This document shows, piece after piece, positions 1 to 6,878 of a stretch of 16,337 nucleotides of DNA (its first letter is position 1; every line of letters begins with the position of its first letter). The notes beneath the pieces are model-generated. The model was not told the origin of the DNA and made no database searches. It saw nothing but the letters and a program-made list of their open reading frames with translations. Source of the stretch: an uncultured Erysipelotrichaceae bacterium (lineage in GTDB: Bacteria > Bacillota_I > Bacilli_A > RF39 > UBA660); NCBI GenBank assembly GCA_902766545.1, contig CACXEC010000012.1, forward strand, positions 1 to 16,337. Direction: 5' to 3'. A program made the translations under genes and the position numbers.

Positions 1-804
1 ATAAAGTTAGTACTATCAAATTATAATAAAAACCTAACTAATCCATGTAGCACTGCTAATGATAATGATACTGCAGCTTTTGCTAGAGATAATCAAAATG
101 TATATAAAAGTATGTTTAATGATATTGGAAGTACTACTTATAATAGTCACGTAGGGTTTATGATTAGTAATAATCCTGCAAGTGACGACTATTTAATTGC
201 TCAAGCTAATGATAAAGATAGTAGAATTCTTATATTTTTAAAAAATTGGTATGATGCAAATTTTAATAATAATGAAAAGCTAAAAATGTCGGATGTAATA
301 TGGTGTAATGATAGAAGAGTTATATCAGGAACAGGAACTAATAAAAATGATACAACTTATGCTGGATATGGTAGAATTACAACTACCCAAGAGCCAAGCT
401 TAAAGTGTGGAACCAGTTTAAATGACAATATAATTAGCAAATTTACAGCAAACGATGGTATTTACGGTAATGCAGATTTAAAAGGGTATAAAATAGGTTT
501 ATTAACTGCTGATGAGGTTGCATTTTCTGGAGGAGTATATAATACAAATAACAATAAATATTTCTTATATAAAAATACTAATAAAAACAATTTATGGTGG
601 TGGACAATGACACCACAATTATTTACAAAGATTGATGCATACTCTTTTATGAGTATTTCTGGTGACGGAAAATTAGAATCAATACCTTATATGCTTTTTG
701 GACTAGCCGGAGGTGAAGCTGTTCGTCCTTCAATTGCCTTAAATCCAAGTGTTACAATCTTAAGTGGAAATGGTACTAGTGAAAATCCATATGTTATTAA
801 TTAA
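1..804 (+). CDS. C-terminal part of a secreted/surface protein (5' end outside window)
   Basis: The frame is open from base 1 and ends at TAA 802-804, so this is the last 267 residues of a longer protein. An ATG at 112 is internal and has no ribosome binding site. The fragment is rich in Asn, Tyr, Gly and Thr with scattered Cys (NPCST, IWCND, LKCGT). It carries a tryptophan-rich patch (WWWTMTP) and ends in a block around AVRPSIALNP followed by NGTSENPYVIN. I associate this ending, from memory, with large exported, often prepilin-type proteins of gut Bacilli and RF39-like genomes. Function is not established; an adhesin or pseudopilin C-terminal domain is plausible given the two prepilin-like genes downstream. 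The missing N-terminus would decide whether it has a prepilin leader, a Sec signal peptide or an anchor. A terminator overlaps its stop codon. Confidence 0.75.
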   Translation: MKLVLSNYNKNLTNPCSTANDNDTAAFARDNQNVYKSMFNDIGSTTYNSHVGFMISNNPASDDYLIAQANDKDSRILIFLKNWYDANFNNNEKLKMSDVIWCNDRRVISGTGTNKNDTTYAGYGRITTTQEPSLKCGTSLNDNIISKFTANDGIYGNADLKGYKIGLLTADEVAFSGGVYNTNNNKYFLYKNTNKNNLWWWTMTPQLFTKIDAYSFMSISGDGKLESIPYMLFGLAGGEAVRPSIALNPSVTILSGNGTSENPYVIN

Positions 805-826
805 GCACATTATGTGCTTTTTTTTA
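803..826 (+). terminator. Intrinsic terminator overlapping the stop codon
   Basis: The stem AAGCACA (803-809) pairs with TGTGCTT (813-819) around a 3-nt loop and is followed by a T run. The first stem bases are the last two of the TAA stop of the upstream gene. Confidence 0.8.
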
Positions 827-847
827 TTATTTTAAATAAAATATACT

Positions 848-1033
848 ATGATAAAAATAATATTGGGTATTATAATTAGTAGTTATTCTTTAATGTTTTG
901 GATAATTCATTTAAATATGGTAATAATTGGTAAAAGTTTGGTTGAATATATACTATATTCTCTTACTCATATAGAAACATTATTACTATTTTTGGGGTTA
1001 TATTTAATAATTATAAGTATTTTTAAAAAATAA
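848..1033 (+). CDS. Small two-helix membrane protein of unknown function
   Basis: This 61-aa open frame encodes an extremely hydrophobic peptide. One segment covers about residues 3-26 and a second about 42-58. A short polar stretch (GKSLVEY) lies between them, and the C-terminus is basic (FKK). It matches no family I recognise. There is no Shine-Dalgarno sequence before the ATG. A TATTAT at 825-830 lies 18 nt before the start, the same spacing as the extended -10 boxes of other genes here, but the surroundings are so AT-rich that this may be chance. The peptide sits between a terminator and the promoter of the DUF2207-like gene, so it would be monocistronic. It may be a real small membrane protein or a chance frame in AT-rich DNA. 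Confidence 0.45.
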   Translation: MIKIILGIIISSYSLMFWIIHLNMVIIGKSLVEYILYSLTHIETLLLFLGLYLIIISIFKK

Positions 1034-1035
1034 AA

Positions 1036-1064
1036 TTGAATAAGCCTTTTTTATGCGATATAAT
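1036..1064 (+). promoter_or_regulatory. Sigma-A-type promoter for the DUF2207-like gene
   Basis: A TTGAAT -35 (1036-1041), a 17-bp spacer and a perfect TATAAT -10 (1059-1064). The expected transcript start is near 1071, about 22 nt before the ATG at 1093, with the ribosome binding site AAAGGA at about 1077-1082. Confidence 0.75.
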
Positions 1065-1092
1065 TTAATTACTAAGTAAAGGATGTTTTATC

Positions 1093-2154
1093 ATGAAGAA
1101 AATTTTATTATTAACTTTTTTATTATTATTTCCAGTTATAGTATTTGCAGAAGCTAAGGTAACAAGTCATTTAATTGATGCGGAAATTGAGATAGGTGGA
1201 GCTTTAAGTGTTAAAGAATTAATTATAGTTGAAAAAGATACTGATTTTATATCTCGTAAATTAAATTATTATAGTTTTGGAAATGCTTCTTGGGATGGCA
1301 AAACAATAGATTTAGATAAGGGAACTATTTATAATGGTCAAAATGTCACTATAAATGCAGTATCAGCATTTGAATTTGATGATAAAGTATCATTTGGTGA
1401 GTTTGATAAAAATGTAACTGAATATTTTCCTGCATTTGATATTACCAAACCAACAAGTAATACTTATACTTACACTGATAATAAAGATGGTACTGGATCA
1501 CTTAAAATATTTCATAAAACGAATGGTAAAAAAACCGCATATTATATTAAATATGTTGTTACTAATGTTGTAGTTAAGCATAATGATGTAAAAGAAATAA
1601 ATTATACTTTTAAAAATTTAAATTATCATGCTAAAGAAACTTTTTTAAGAGTTATTATTCCATACGAAACTAATGACGAATTATATCATGTCTGGGTTCA
1701 TGGAAATCAAAAGGGTGAGGTTCAGGAATTAGTTACTAATAATGAATCTAAAGTAGGAATCATTGCTAAATTTCCCGAAATAGGAAGTGAAATCAATTTT
1801 AGAATGACTCTTCCTCAAGAACAAGTTGGTGTTGATATATATTTAAATAATTCTAATATTGATGCTTTAAGTGAAATTATCAAAATAGAAAATGACAGGC
1901 TAAATCAAACTACCAAAAGTAATAATATTATTTATGCCATGAAATATGTTTTAATTGCTCTTTCGGTTATTTATGTATTATGCACAATAATATTTATTAA
2001 GAAATATAATAGAAATCTATTTATTATATATGTACTTTTTGGAATATTTATCATGGTCTTTAATTATTTATTTAGGTTTAATTATTGGTATTTATATTTA
2101 TTAATAGTAGTACCAATAATATTAGTTTTATTAAAAAAATATCTTCAAAAATAA
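1093..2154 (+). CDS. DUF2207-like membrane protein with signal peptide
   Basis: The 353-aa protein starts with a Sec signal peptide (MKKILLLTFLLLFPVIVFA, probable cleavage after Ala19). An extracytoplasmic beta-rich region of about 260 residues follows, then three C-terminal membrane helices (about 280-303, 309-328 and 331-347) ending in KKYLQK. The stretch around residues 150-200, with AYYIKYVVTNVVVKHNDVKEINYTF, resembles the DUF2207 pattern of a hydrophobic strand, a 'D-v-x-E-h' motif and an aromatic strand. DUF2207 proteins are predicted membrane proteins of unknown function that often occur near lemA in Bacillota; a lemA gene lies 13 kb away in this window. The gene has its own promoter and terminator, so it is probably monocistronic. 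Family assignment is by motif impression, not a search. No catalytic residues are recognisable. Confidence 0.75.
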   Translation: MKKILLLTFLLLFPVIVFAEAKVTSHLIDAEIEIGGALSVKELIIVEKDTDFISRKLNYYSFGNASWDGKTIDLDKGTIYNGQNVTINAVSAFEFDDKVSFGEFDKNVTEYFPAFDITKPTSNTYTYTDNKDGTGSLKIFHKTNGKKTAYYIKYVVTNVVVKHNDVKEINYTFKNLNYHAKETFLRVIIPYETNDELYHVWVHGNQKGEVQELVTNNESKVGIIAKFPEIGSEINFRMTLPQEQVGVDIYLNNSNIDALSEIIKIENDRLNQTTKSNNIIYAMKYVLIALSVIYVLCTIIFIKKYNRNLFIIYVLFGIFIMVFNYLFRFNYWYLYLLIVVPIILVLLKKYLQK

Positions 2155-2185
2155 GAATTTCTTTACATAAAGAATTCTTTTTTTA
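2153..2185 (+). terminator. Intrinsic terminator overlapping the stop codon
   Basis: The left arm AAGAATT-T-CTTTA (2153-2165) pairs with TAAAG-AATTCTT (2168-2179), with one bulged T and a tiny CA loop. A T run to about 2184 follows. The stem starts within the TAA stop (2152-2154). Confidence 0.85.
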
Positions 2186-2192
2186 AAAATTA

Positions 2193-2201
2193 TGTTAAAA
2201 T
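2193..2201 (+). promoter_or_regulatory. Extended -10 promoter of the LCP-pilin operon
   Basis: TGTTAAAAT is a TG-n extended -10 with hexamer TAAAAT at 2196-2201. No good -35 is visible. The last base is 18 nt before the ATG at 2219. The start would fall near 2208, where the ribosome binding site AGAGGT (2208-2213) begins, giving a leader of about 11 nt. Confidence 0.65.
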
Positions 2202-2218
2202 AATAATAGAGGTATAAT

Positions 2219-3712
2219 ATGAAAAAAGTAACATCTAAAAAGAAAAATCATCGTTTTTATAAATTTTTATCATTTGTTTTGTTTTTTCTAACTGTTTTTT
2301 CAATTAGTGTTTTAATTCATTTTAATGTATTACCAAATAAATATTTAATTGTCGGATCAGTAATAATTGGATTAATAATATTTTTACTTATATATAAGCT
2401 AAATACTAAGAATAATTTGTTTACTAAATTAATGTGTTCTTTGTTTAGCATTGTGATAGTTTTAATTGAAATAGTATTATGTATCTATTCTTTTAATACG
2501 ATTGAGTTTTTTAATAATATCTTTGATACTGGTTTTAAAAACGAAACTTATGGTATATATGTATTAAATGATTCAAATATAAAGAAAGTAAATGATATAA
2601 AAAACATAGCCATATATAAAGAAGATAGCGAATCATATGATAAAGCTTTAAATAAATTAAAGGAAAAATATTCTAATGACATAAAAGAGTATTCTAACAT
2701 TACTAATACTGTAAATAGTGTTATTAACAAAGAAAATGATGCTTTATATATTAATGAAGAATACTTAAATATATATAAAGAAAATAATAAAATAGATAAT
2801 TTAAGATTAATTAGTAAATATAATATTATTTATAAAAGTAAAGATGAATTAAGAAAAGTTAATGTTACCAAGAAGCCATTTGCAATTTATATAAGTGGTA
2901 TAGATACAAATGGTAAAGTTAATAAAAGTGCTAGAAGTGATGTTAATATTTTAGTATTTGTTAATCCAGATACAGGAAAGATATTATTACTAAACACCCC
3001 TAGAGATTATTATGTTACTTTAAACAGTAAAAATGCCAAAGATAAACTTACTCATGCAGGTATATATGGTACTATTGAATCGGCTAAGACTTTAGGATTA
3101 TTATATGATGCAGAAATATATTATTATGCTAGAGTTAATTTCACATCATTTGTAAAGATTATAGATAATATTGGTGGAGTAAAAGTCGATGTTGAAAAAC
3201 CAGATTATCGTTATAATCAAGAAATCGATTGTGGTTCTTATGTTTGTGAACAAAATAGTAAAAGAAAATTTGAAAATAATACGATATACATTAAACCTGG
3301 CGTAAATACTCTAAATGGGGAACAAGCTCTTGCTTATGCTAGAAATAGACATCAATATAGTGGGGGAGATAATGATAGACAAATTCATCAAGGCCAAATA
3401 ATTAAAGCAGTTATAGAAAAATTAATGACTCCTAGTATATTAACGAAATATAATAGTATTTTAAAATCTTTATCAGATGGAATGATAACTAATATTGAAC
3501 AAAGCACAATAACTAAATTAGTTAATTATCAGATAGATAAAAATATTAAATGGGAAATTGACAATTATACAGTTAAGGGTATAGATGGATATGATGTATG
3601 TTATTCTACTGGTAAGAGTAAAGCATATGTCTTAATTCCTAACGAAGAATCAGTTTTAATAGCAAAAGAGAAAATTTCATCTATATTAAATGGAGGAAAT
3701 AATGAGAAATAA
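2219..3712 (+). CDS. LytR-CpsA-Psr (LCP) family cell-wall polymer ligase
   Basis: The 497-aa protein has a basic N-terminus and three membrane helices (about 13-35, 41-60 and 70-92). An extracellular accessory region (about 110-205) and the LCP catalytic domain (about 220-405) follow. Conserved LCP elements are visible: ARSDVNILV (Arg239, Asp241), LNTPRDYYV (Arg262, Asp263) and YARNRHQYSGGDNDRQIHQGQ (Arg375, Arg377, Asp384, Arg387). LCP enzymes transfer undecaprenyl-phosphate-linked teichoic acids or capsule polymers to peptidoglycan outside the membrane. The accessory region, starting YGIYVLNDSNIKKVNDIKNIAIYK, looks like half of a periplasmic binding-protein fold. Cys338, Cys343 and a Cys near the C-terminus lie on the outside. 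The 3' end overlaps the next prepilin-like gene by 11 nt, implying coupled translation. Start at ATG 2219 is supported by AGAGGT five nt upstream. Confidence 0.93.
   Translation: MKKVTSKKKNHRFYKFLSFVLFFLTVFSISVLIHFNVLPNKYLIVGSVIIGLIIFLLIYKLNTKNNLFTKLMCSLFSIVIVLIEIVLCIYSFNTIEFFNNIFDTGFKNETYGIYVLNDSNIKKVNDIKNIAIYKEDSESYDKALNKLKEKYSNDIKEYSNITNTVNSVINKENDALYINEEYLNIYKENNKIDNLRLISKYNIIYKSKDELRKVNVTKKPFAIYISGIDTNGKVNKSARSDVNILVFVNPDTGKILLLNTPRDYYVTLNSKNAKDKLTHAGIYGTIESAKTLGLLYDAEIYYYARVNFTSFVKIIDNIGGVKVDVEKPDYRYNQEIDCGSYVCEQNSKRKFENNTIYIKPGVNTLNGEQALAYARNRHQYSGGDNDRQIHQGQIIKAVIEKLMTPSILTKYNSILKSLSDGMITNIEQSTITKLVNYQIDKNIKWEIDNYTVKGIDGYDVCYSTGKSKAYVLIPNEESVLIAKEKISSILNGGNNEK
3692..3696 (+). promoter_or_regulatory. 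Ribosome binding site fixing the start of the first prepilin
   Basis: GGAGG lies five nt before ATG 3702. It also overlaps the upstream in-frame ATG at 3690, which therefore has no ribosome binding site. Using 3702 gives the compact leader MRNNKG typical of prepilins. Confidence 0.85.
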
Positions 3713-5075
3713 CAAAGGTTTTACATTAGTAGAATTAGTAATAGTAGTTGGCTTACTCGGATTATTTGGGGTATCTATCGGAATGTCCTTAAATAGTCTA
3801 CTAAAAGGTACCAAAGATAATGAATATGAAAACTATGTAAGTAGAATAGAAAGTTCAGCCAACTTATTTATATCAGAAAATAGTGAGCTTTTAGAAGAAT
3901 TATATACAGATAAAGGATATATTATTATTACAACCCAGGATTTAATAGAAGAAGGACTTCTTGATGAAAATATCATAAATCCAGAAACAAATGAACCAGT
4001 TGATTATGATGATATAATCAAAATATCCTTGACATCGACTGGAACAATAGATGTTGAATATCAAGCTTTGGAAACAACAGAAGATTATTTACAAGTAATG
4101 GATATTGTAGCTGAAATCAAGAAAAGTAATGCTAATGACTTATGTTATCAAGGAATTAATAGTAGCAGTTTAAGATATGTTGAAGCAAATGGAACAATAT
4201 CAAGTACTTATTTAGTAAAAGATCAAACTATTAAATGTGACGGTTCAAATGTAAATGTAAATAAATTAGGAACATATGAATTAAAATATGATTATTTAGA
4301 CAATAAAACTAAAAAATGGAAACAACAATCTAGAAATGTAACAATTGTTGATACTGTAGCACCAAGCATTGTTTCATTAACTGAAAGTGATGGAATAATT
4401 ACAGCTACTGCCAAAGATGAGGGTAGTGGAATTAAATATTATTTATTTAGTACTGATGGTAGTATTACGGATTTATCTCATGCTGGTAGAGAATTGACAT
4501 CAAATCCCGAAACTATTACTGAAACATATACAGTATCATCTAGTGGTTTACGATTCTTTTATGTTCAAGATGAAGCAGGTAACATAAATAAGCAAAGTAT
4601 TCAAGTATCAATAAGTGAGGAGATTATTGTTATTGAAAACCCTAATAATCCAACTGATCCAACTGATCCACCAGAAGAAGACCACTTAATTACGGTTTTT
4701 ACTTGTGTAAACGAAGATAATAAAACAAATTATTCGTATCCGTTAAATAAAGCATGGACATCTATATATTTTCCATCGGCTGGTTCAAATTATAATATAA
4801 AATATGGAGATGATGTTGTTCTTGGCCGAGGAACTAAAATAATTGTTCATAGTACGGTATATCGTCTTGATGCTCTAACGTATAATGGTATATGTGCAGG
4901 ATATGATATGTATTTAATTGATCAAATAGATTATGGGAATGCCTATCATATTGGAGGATCTGCCATAAGTATCAGTAACTCTAGACCTGTATATTACATC
5001 AAAAAAGCTTGTGTATCTGAAAATATAAATGATTACTGTCATGCTAAATGTACTACACCATGTACGGGAAATTAA
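3702..5075 (+). CDS. Large prepilin-like surface protein with Ig-like domains (paralogue 1)
   Basis: The 457-aa protein has a type IV prepilin leader, MRNNKG|FTLVE, with Gly before the cut, Phe+1 and Glu+5, then a hydrophobic helix (about 7-30). A pilin-like region follows to about 145. An Ig-like/DUF5011-type module (about 148-218) contains Cys148 and Cys179 and ends VNKLGTYELKYDY...RNVTIVDTVAP. A second beta-sandwich (about 220-305) contains DEGSGIKYY and VQDEAGN. After a Pro-rich linker (NPTDPTDPPEED), a C-terminal module of about 130 residues carries six Cys (335, 398, 437, 446, 450, 454). Such proteins are processed by a prepilin peptidase and act as major or minor pilins, pseudopilins or tip adhesins; no peptidase or pilus ATPase is in the window. 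The gene overlaps the LCP gene and ends in a terminator. Its N-terminal part is closely related to the gene at 6879; the C-terminal modules show no evident similarity. Confidence 0.85.
   Translation: MRNNKGFTLVELVIVVGLLGLFGVSIGMSLNSLLKGTKDNEYENYVSRIESSANLFISENSELLEELYTDKGYIIITTQDLIEEGLLDENIINPETNEPVDYDDIIKISLTSTGTIDVEYQALETTEDYLQVMDIVAEIKKSNANDLCYQGINSSSLRYVEANGTISSTYLVKDQTIKCDGSNVNVNKLGTYELKYDYLDNKTKKWKQQSRNVTIVDTVAPSIVSLTESDGIITATAKDEGSGIKYYLFSTDGSITDLSHAGRELTSNPETITETYTVSSSGLRFFYVQDEAGNINKQSIQVSISEEIIVIENPNNPTDPTDPPEEDHLITVFTCVNEDNKTNYSYPLNKAWTSIYFPSAGSNYNIKYGDDVVLGRGTKIIVHSTVYRLDALTYNGICAGYDMYLIDQIDYGNAYHIGGSAISISNSRPVYYIKKACVSENINDYCHAKCTTPCTGN
4650..4667 (+). repeat. Two 9-bp tandem units in the pilin linker
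   Basis: CCAACTGAT occurs twice in tandem and is followed by CCACCA, encoding PTDPTDPP. It is an in-frame spacer between the Ig-like and Cys-rich modules. Copy-number change would alter linker length without a frameshift. Confidence 0.7.
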
Positions 5076-5104
5076 AAGTACTCTTTTATTGGAGTATTTT
5101 TTTT
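5074..5104 (+). terminator. Intrinsic terminator abutting the argS promoter
   Basis: AAAAGTACTC (5074-5083) pairs with GAGTATTTTT (5092-5101) through one G-U pair, and T residues run to 5104. The stem starts inside the TAA stop at 5073-5075. The last T is also the first base of the argS extended -10. Confidence 0.8.
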
Positions 5105-5112
5105 GTTATAAT
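5104..5112 (+). promoter_or_regulatory. Extended -10 promoter of argS
   Basis: TGTTATAAT is a perfect extended -10 (hexamer 5107-5112). It lies 18 nt before ATG 5130. The ribosome binding site AGGTGG (5119-5124) would start about at the transcript 5' end. Confidence 0.75.
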
Positions 5113-5129
5113 AAAAATAGGTGGTTTTA

Positions 5130-6866
5130 ATGAACTTGGTATTATTATTAGAAAAAGAAATTAAAGATGCAATGCTTAAATTAGGCTATGAAGATGAAGT
5201 TAAACTTGTAGTATGTGGAAAACCAGAATTAGGGGACTATCAATACAACGGCTCATTTTATCTTGCTAAAAAATATCATAAAAGTCCTATGATGATCTCA
5301 GATGAGATTGTAAACAGTTTAAAAGATAATTCACTATTCAAAAAAGTTAATAATGTAAATGGATTTGTTAATTTATTTTTAAGTGATGAGTGTCTAGTTA
5401 ATTATGTTAATAATGTAATAAATGATTTTAAGATAAATACATATATAGAGAAAAATTCCCAAACCTATTTTTTAGATTATGGTGGTGCTAATGTCGCTAA
5501 AGCTCTCCATGCCGGTCATTTAAGAAGTCCAAATATCGGAGAAGCAATAAAAAGATTATTTGAAGCAGTAGGATATAAAACAATTTCTGATGTTCATTAT
5601 GGAGATTGGGGTAGACCTATGGGGCTTATTATATGCGAAATAAAGCATCGTTATCCTGATTTGCCATATTTTGATCCTGATTTTAATGGTGATTATCCCA
5701 CTAAATGTCCAGTAACTTTAGAAGATTTATATGAGATATATCCAACTGCATCGAATAAATCTAAAGAAGATCCTGATTATTTAGAAGAAGCTAGACAATT
5801 AACTGTTAAACTTCAAAATAAAGAAAAAGGCATATATGAGCTTTATAAATCATTTACTAAGTTATCGATTGACGATATAAAGGATATTTATAAATTATTA
5901 AATGCAACATTTGATTTACATGAAGGCGAGAAAGATGCTGATGAATATATTCCGGAATTATTAAAATACTTAAATGATAATAATTTAACGGAAATAAGTA
6001 ATGGTGCTACGATAATTGACGTTAAAGAAGATACTGATAAAAAAGAAATTCCACCAGTAATCCTAATAAAAAGTAATGGAGGATTATTATACGATTCAAC
6101 GGAACTTGCCACATTATATTCCAGAATAAAAAGATTTAAAGTAGATGGTTTATTATATTTAACTGATATTAGGCAAGAGCTTCATTTTATTCAAGCTTTT
6201 AGAGCAGCATATAAAACAAATATTGTTCCTAAAAATGTAAAACTAGAATGGTTCGGTTTTGGAACTATGAATGGTCCTGATGGAAAACCATTTAAAACTC
6301 GTGATGGCGGCGTAATGAGCTTAAGAAGTTTAATTGATCTAGTATCAAATGAAACTAGGAAAATAATTAAAGATAATATTAAAGAAGAAAATAAAGATGA
6401 ATTATCTAAAAAGCTAGCAATAGCAGCAATAAAATATGCAGATTTACTTCCGAATAGATCAAGCGATTATATATTTGATCCAGTTAAGTTTAGTGATATT
6501 AATGGTAAAACTGGTCCCTATATTTTATATGGTACAGTAAGAATGTCATCATTAATTAATAAATCTGATATTTCATTTAAAAAATATTATCAAATAACAA
6601 CTAAAGAAGAAAGAGATATTATTTTAAATATTATTAATTTAAGAGATGTCATTGAGAAATCATTTAAAACTAGAACAGTTAATGATATTTGTGAATATTT
6701 ATATAAATTAACAAGTTCATTTAATACATTCTATAGCAATCATGAAGTATTAAGTGAGTCAAATAATATAGTAAAAGAAAGCTATTTATCGCTAATTAAG
6801 CTTGTATATGACACTAATAAGTATTTACTTAATATATTAGCAATAGATGTACCAAAAGAAATCTAA
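5130..6866 (+). CDS. argS: Arginyl-tRNA synthetase
   Basis: The 578-aa class I synthetase charges tRNA-Arg with arginine using ATP in the cytoplasm. An N-terminal Arg_N-type domain (about 1-100) precedes the catalytic core. The HIGH-type signature is H127-A-G-H130 in ANVAKALHAGHLRS, followed by DVHYGDWGRPMGL. The region that replaces KMSKS in many ArgRS is visible as GPDGKPFKTRDGG (about 382-394). The DALR-type anticodon-binding helices run from about 455 and include GKTGPYILYGTVR. I chose ATG 5130 because AGGTGG lies five nt upstream; the GTG at 5121 is part of that ribosome binding site. Length is normal for the family. Unusually, it lies between two paralogous prepilin-like genes, and the second follows after only 12 nt, probably on the same transcript. 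No T-box leader is possible given the leader of about 11 nt. Confidence 0.97.
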   Translation: MNLVLLLEKEIKDAMLKLGYEDEVKLVVCGKPELGDYQYNGSFYLAKKYHKSPMMISDEIVNSLKDNSLFKKVNNVNGFVNLFLSDECLVNYVNNVINDFKINTYIEKNSQTYFLDYGGANVAKALHAGHLRSPNIGEAIKRLFEAVGYKTISDVHYGDWGRPMGLIICEIKHRYPDLPYFDPDFNGDYPTKCPVTLEDLYEIYPTASNKSKEDPDYLEEARQLTVKLQNKEKGIYELYKSFTKLSIDDIKDIYKLLNATFDLHEGEKDADEYIPELLKYLNDNNLTEISNGATIIDVKEDTDKKEIPPVILIKSNGGLLYDSTELATLYSRIKRFKVDGLLYLTDIRQELHFIQAFRAAYKTNIVPKNVKLEWFGFGTMNGPDGKPFKTRDGGVMSLRSLIDLVSNETRKIIKDNIKEENKDELSKKLAIAAIKYADLLPNRSSDYIFDPVKFSDINGKTGPYILYGTVRMSSLINKSDISFKKYYQITTKEERDIILNIINLRDVIEKSFKTRTVNDICEYLYKLTSSFNTFYSNHEVLSESNNIVKESYLSLIKLVYDTNKYLLNILAIDVPKEI

Positions 6867-6868
6867 TT

Positions 6869-6873
6869 GGAGG
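6869..6873 (+). promoter_or_regulatory. Ribosome binding site fixing the start of the second prepilin
   Basis: GGAGG lies five nt before ATG 6879. The upstream in-frame TTG at 6867 overlaps this site and is rejected as a start. Position 6879 gives the leader MENKRG, matching the paralogue. Confidence 0.85.
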
Positions 6874-6878
6874 ATTGT

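Noticed and set aside
2548..2730. Minus-strand open frame inside the LCP gene
   Set aside because: A hydrophobic shadow of a well-supported coding region, with no ribosome binding site.
3690..3712. LCP-prepilin overlap as a frameshifted fusion
   Set aside because: The prepilin has its own ribosome binding site, ATG and complete leader; the LCP protein has a normal end.
5121..5129. GTG start for argS three codons upstream
   Set aside because: The GTG is part of the Shine-Dalgarno AGGTGG; ATG 5130 has correct spacing.
5076..5129. T-box leader for argS
   Set aside because: The predicted leader is about 11 nt; the hairpin present is the upstream terminator.
5888..6112. Minus-strand open frame inside argS
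   Set aside because: Antisense shadow of conserved ArgRS sequence.
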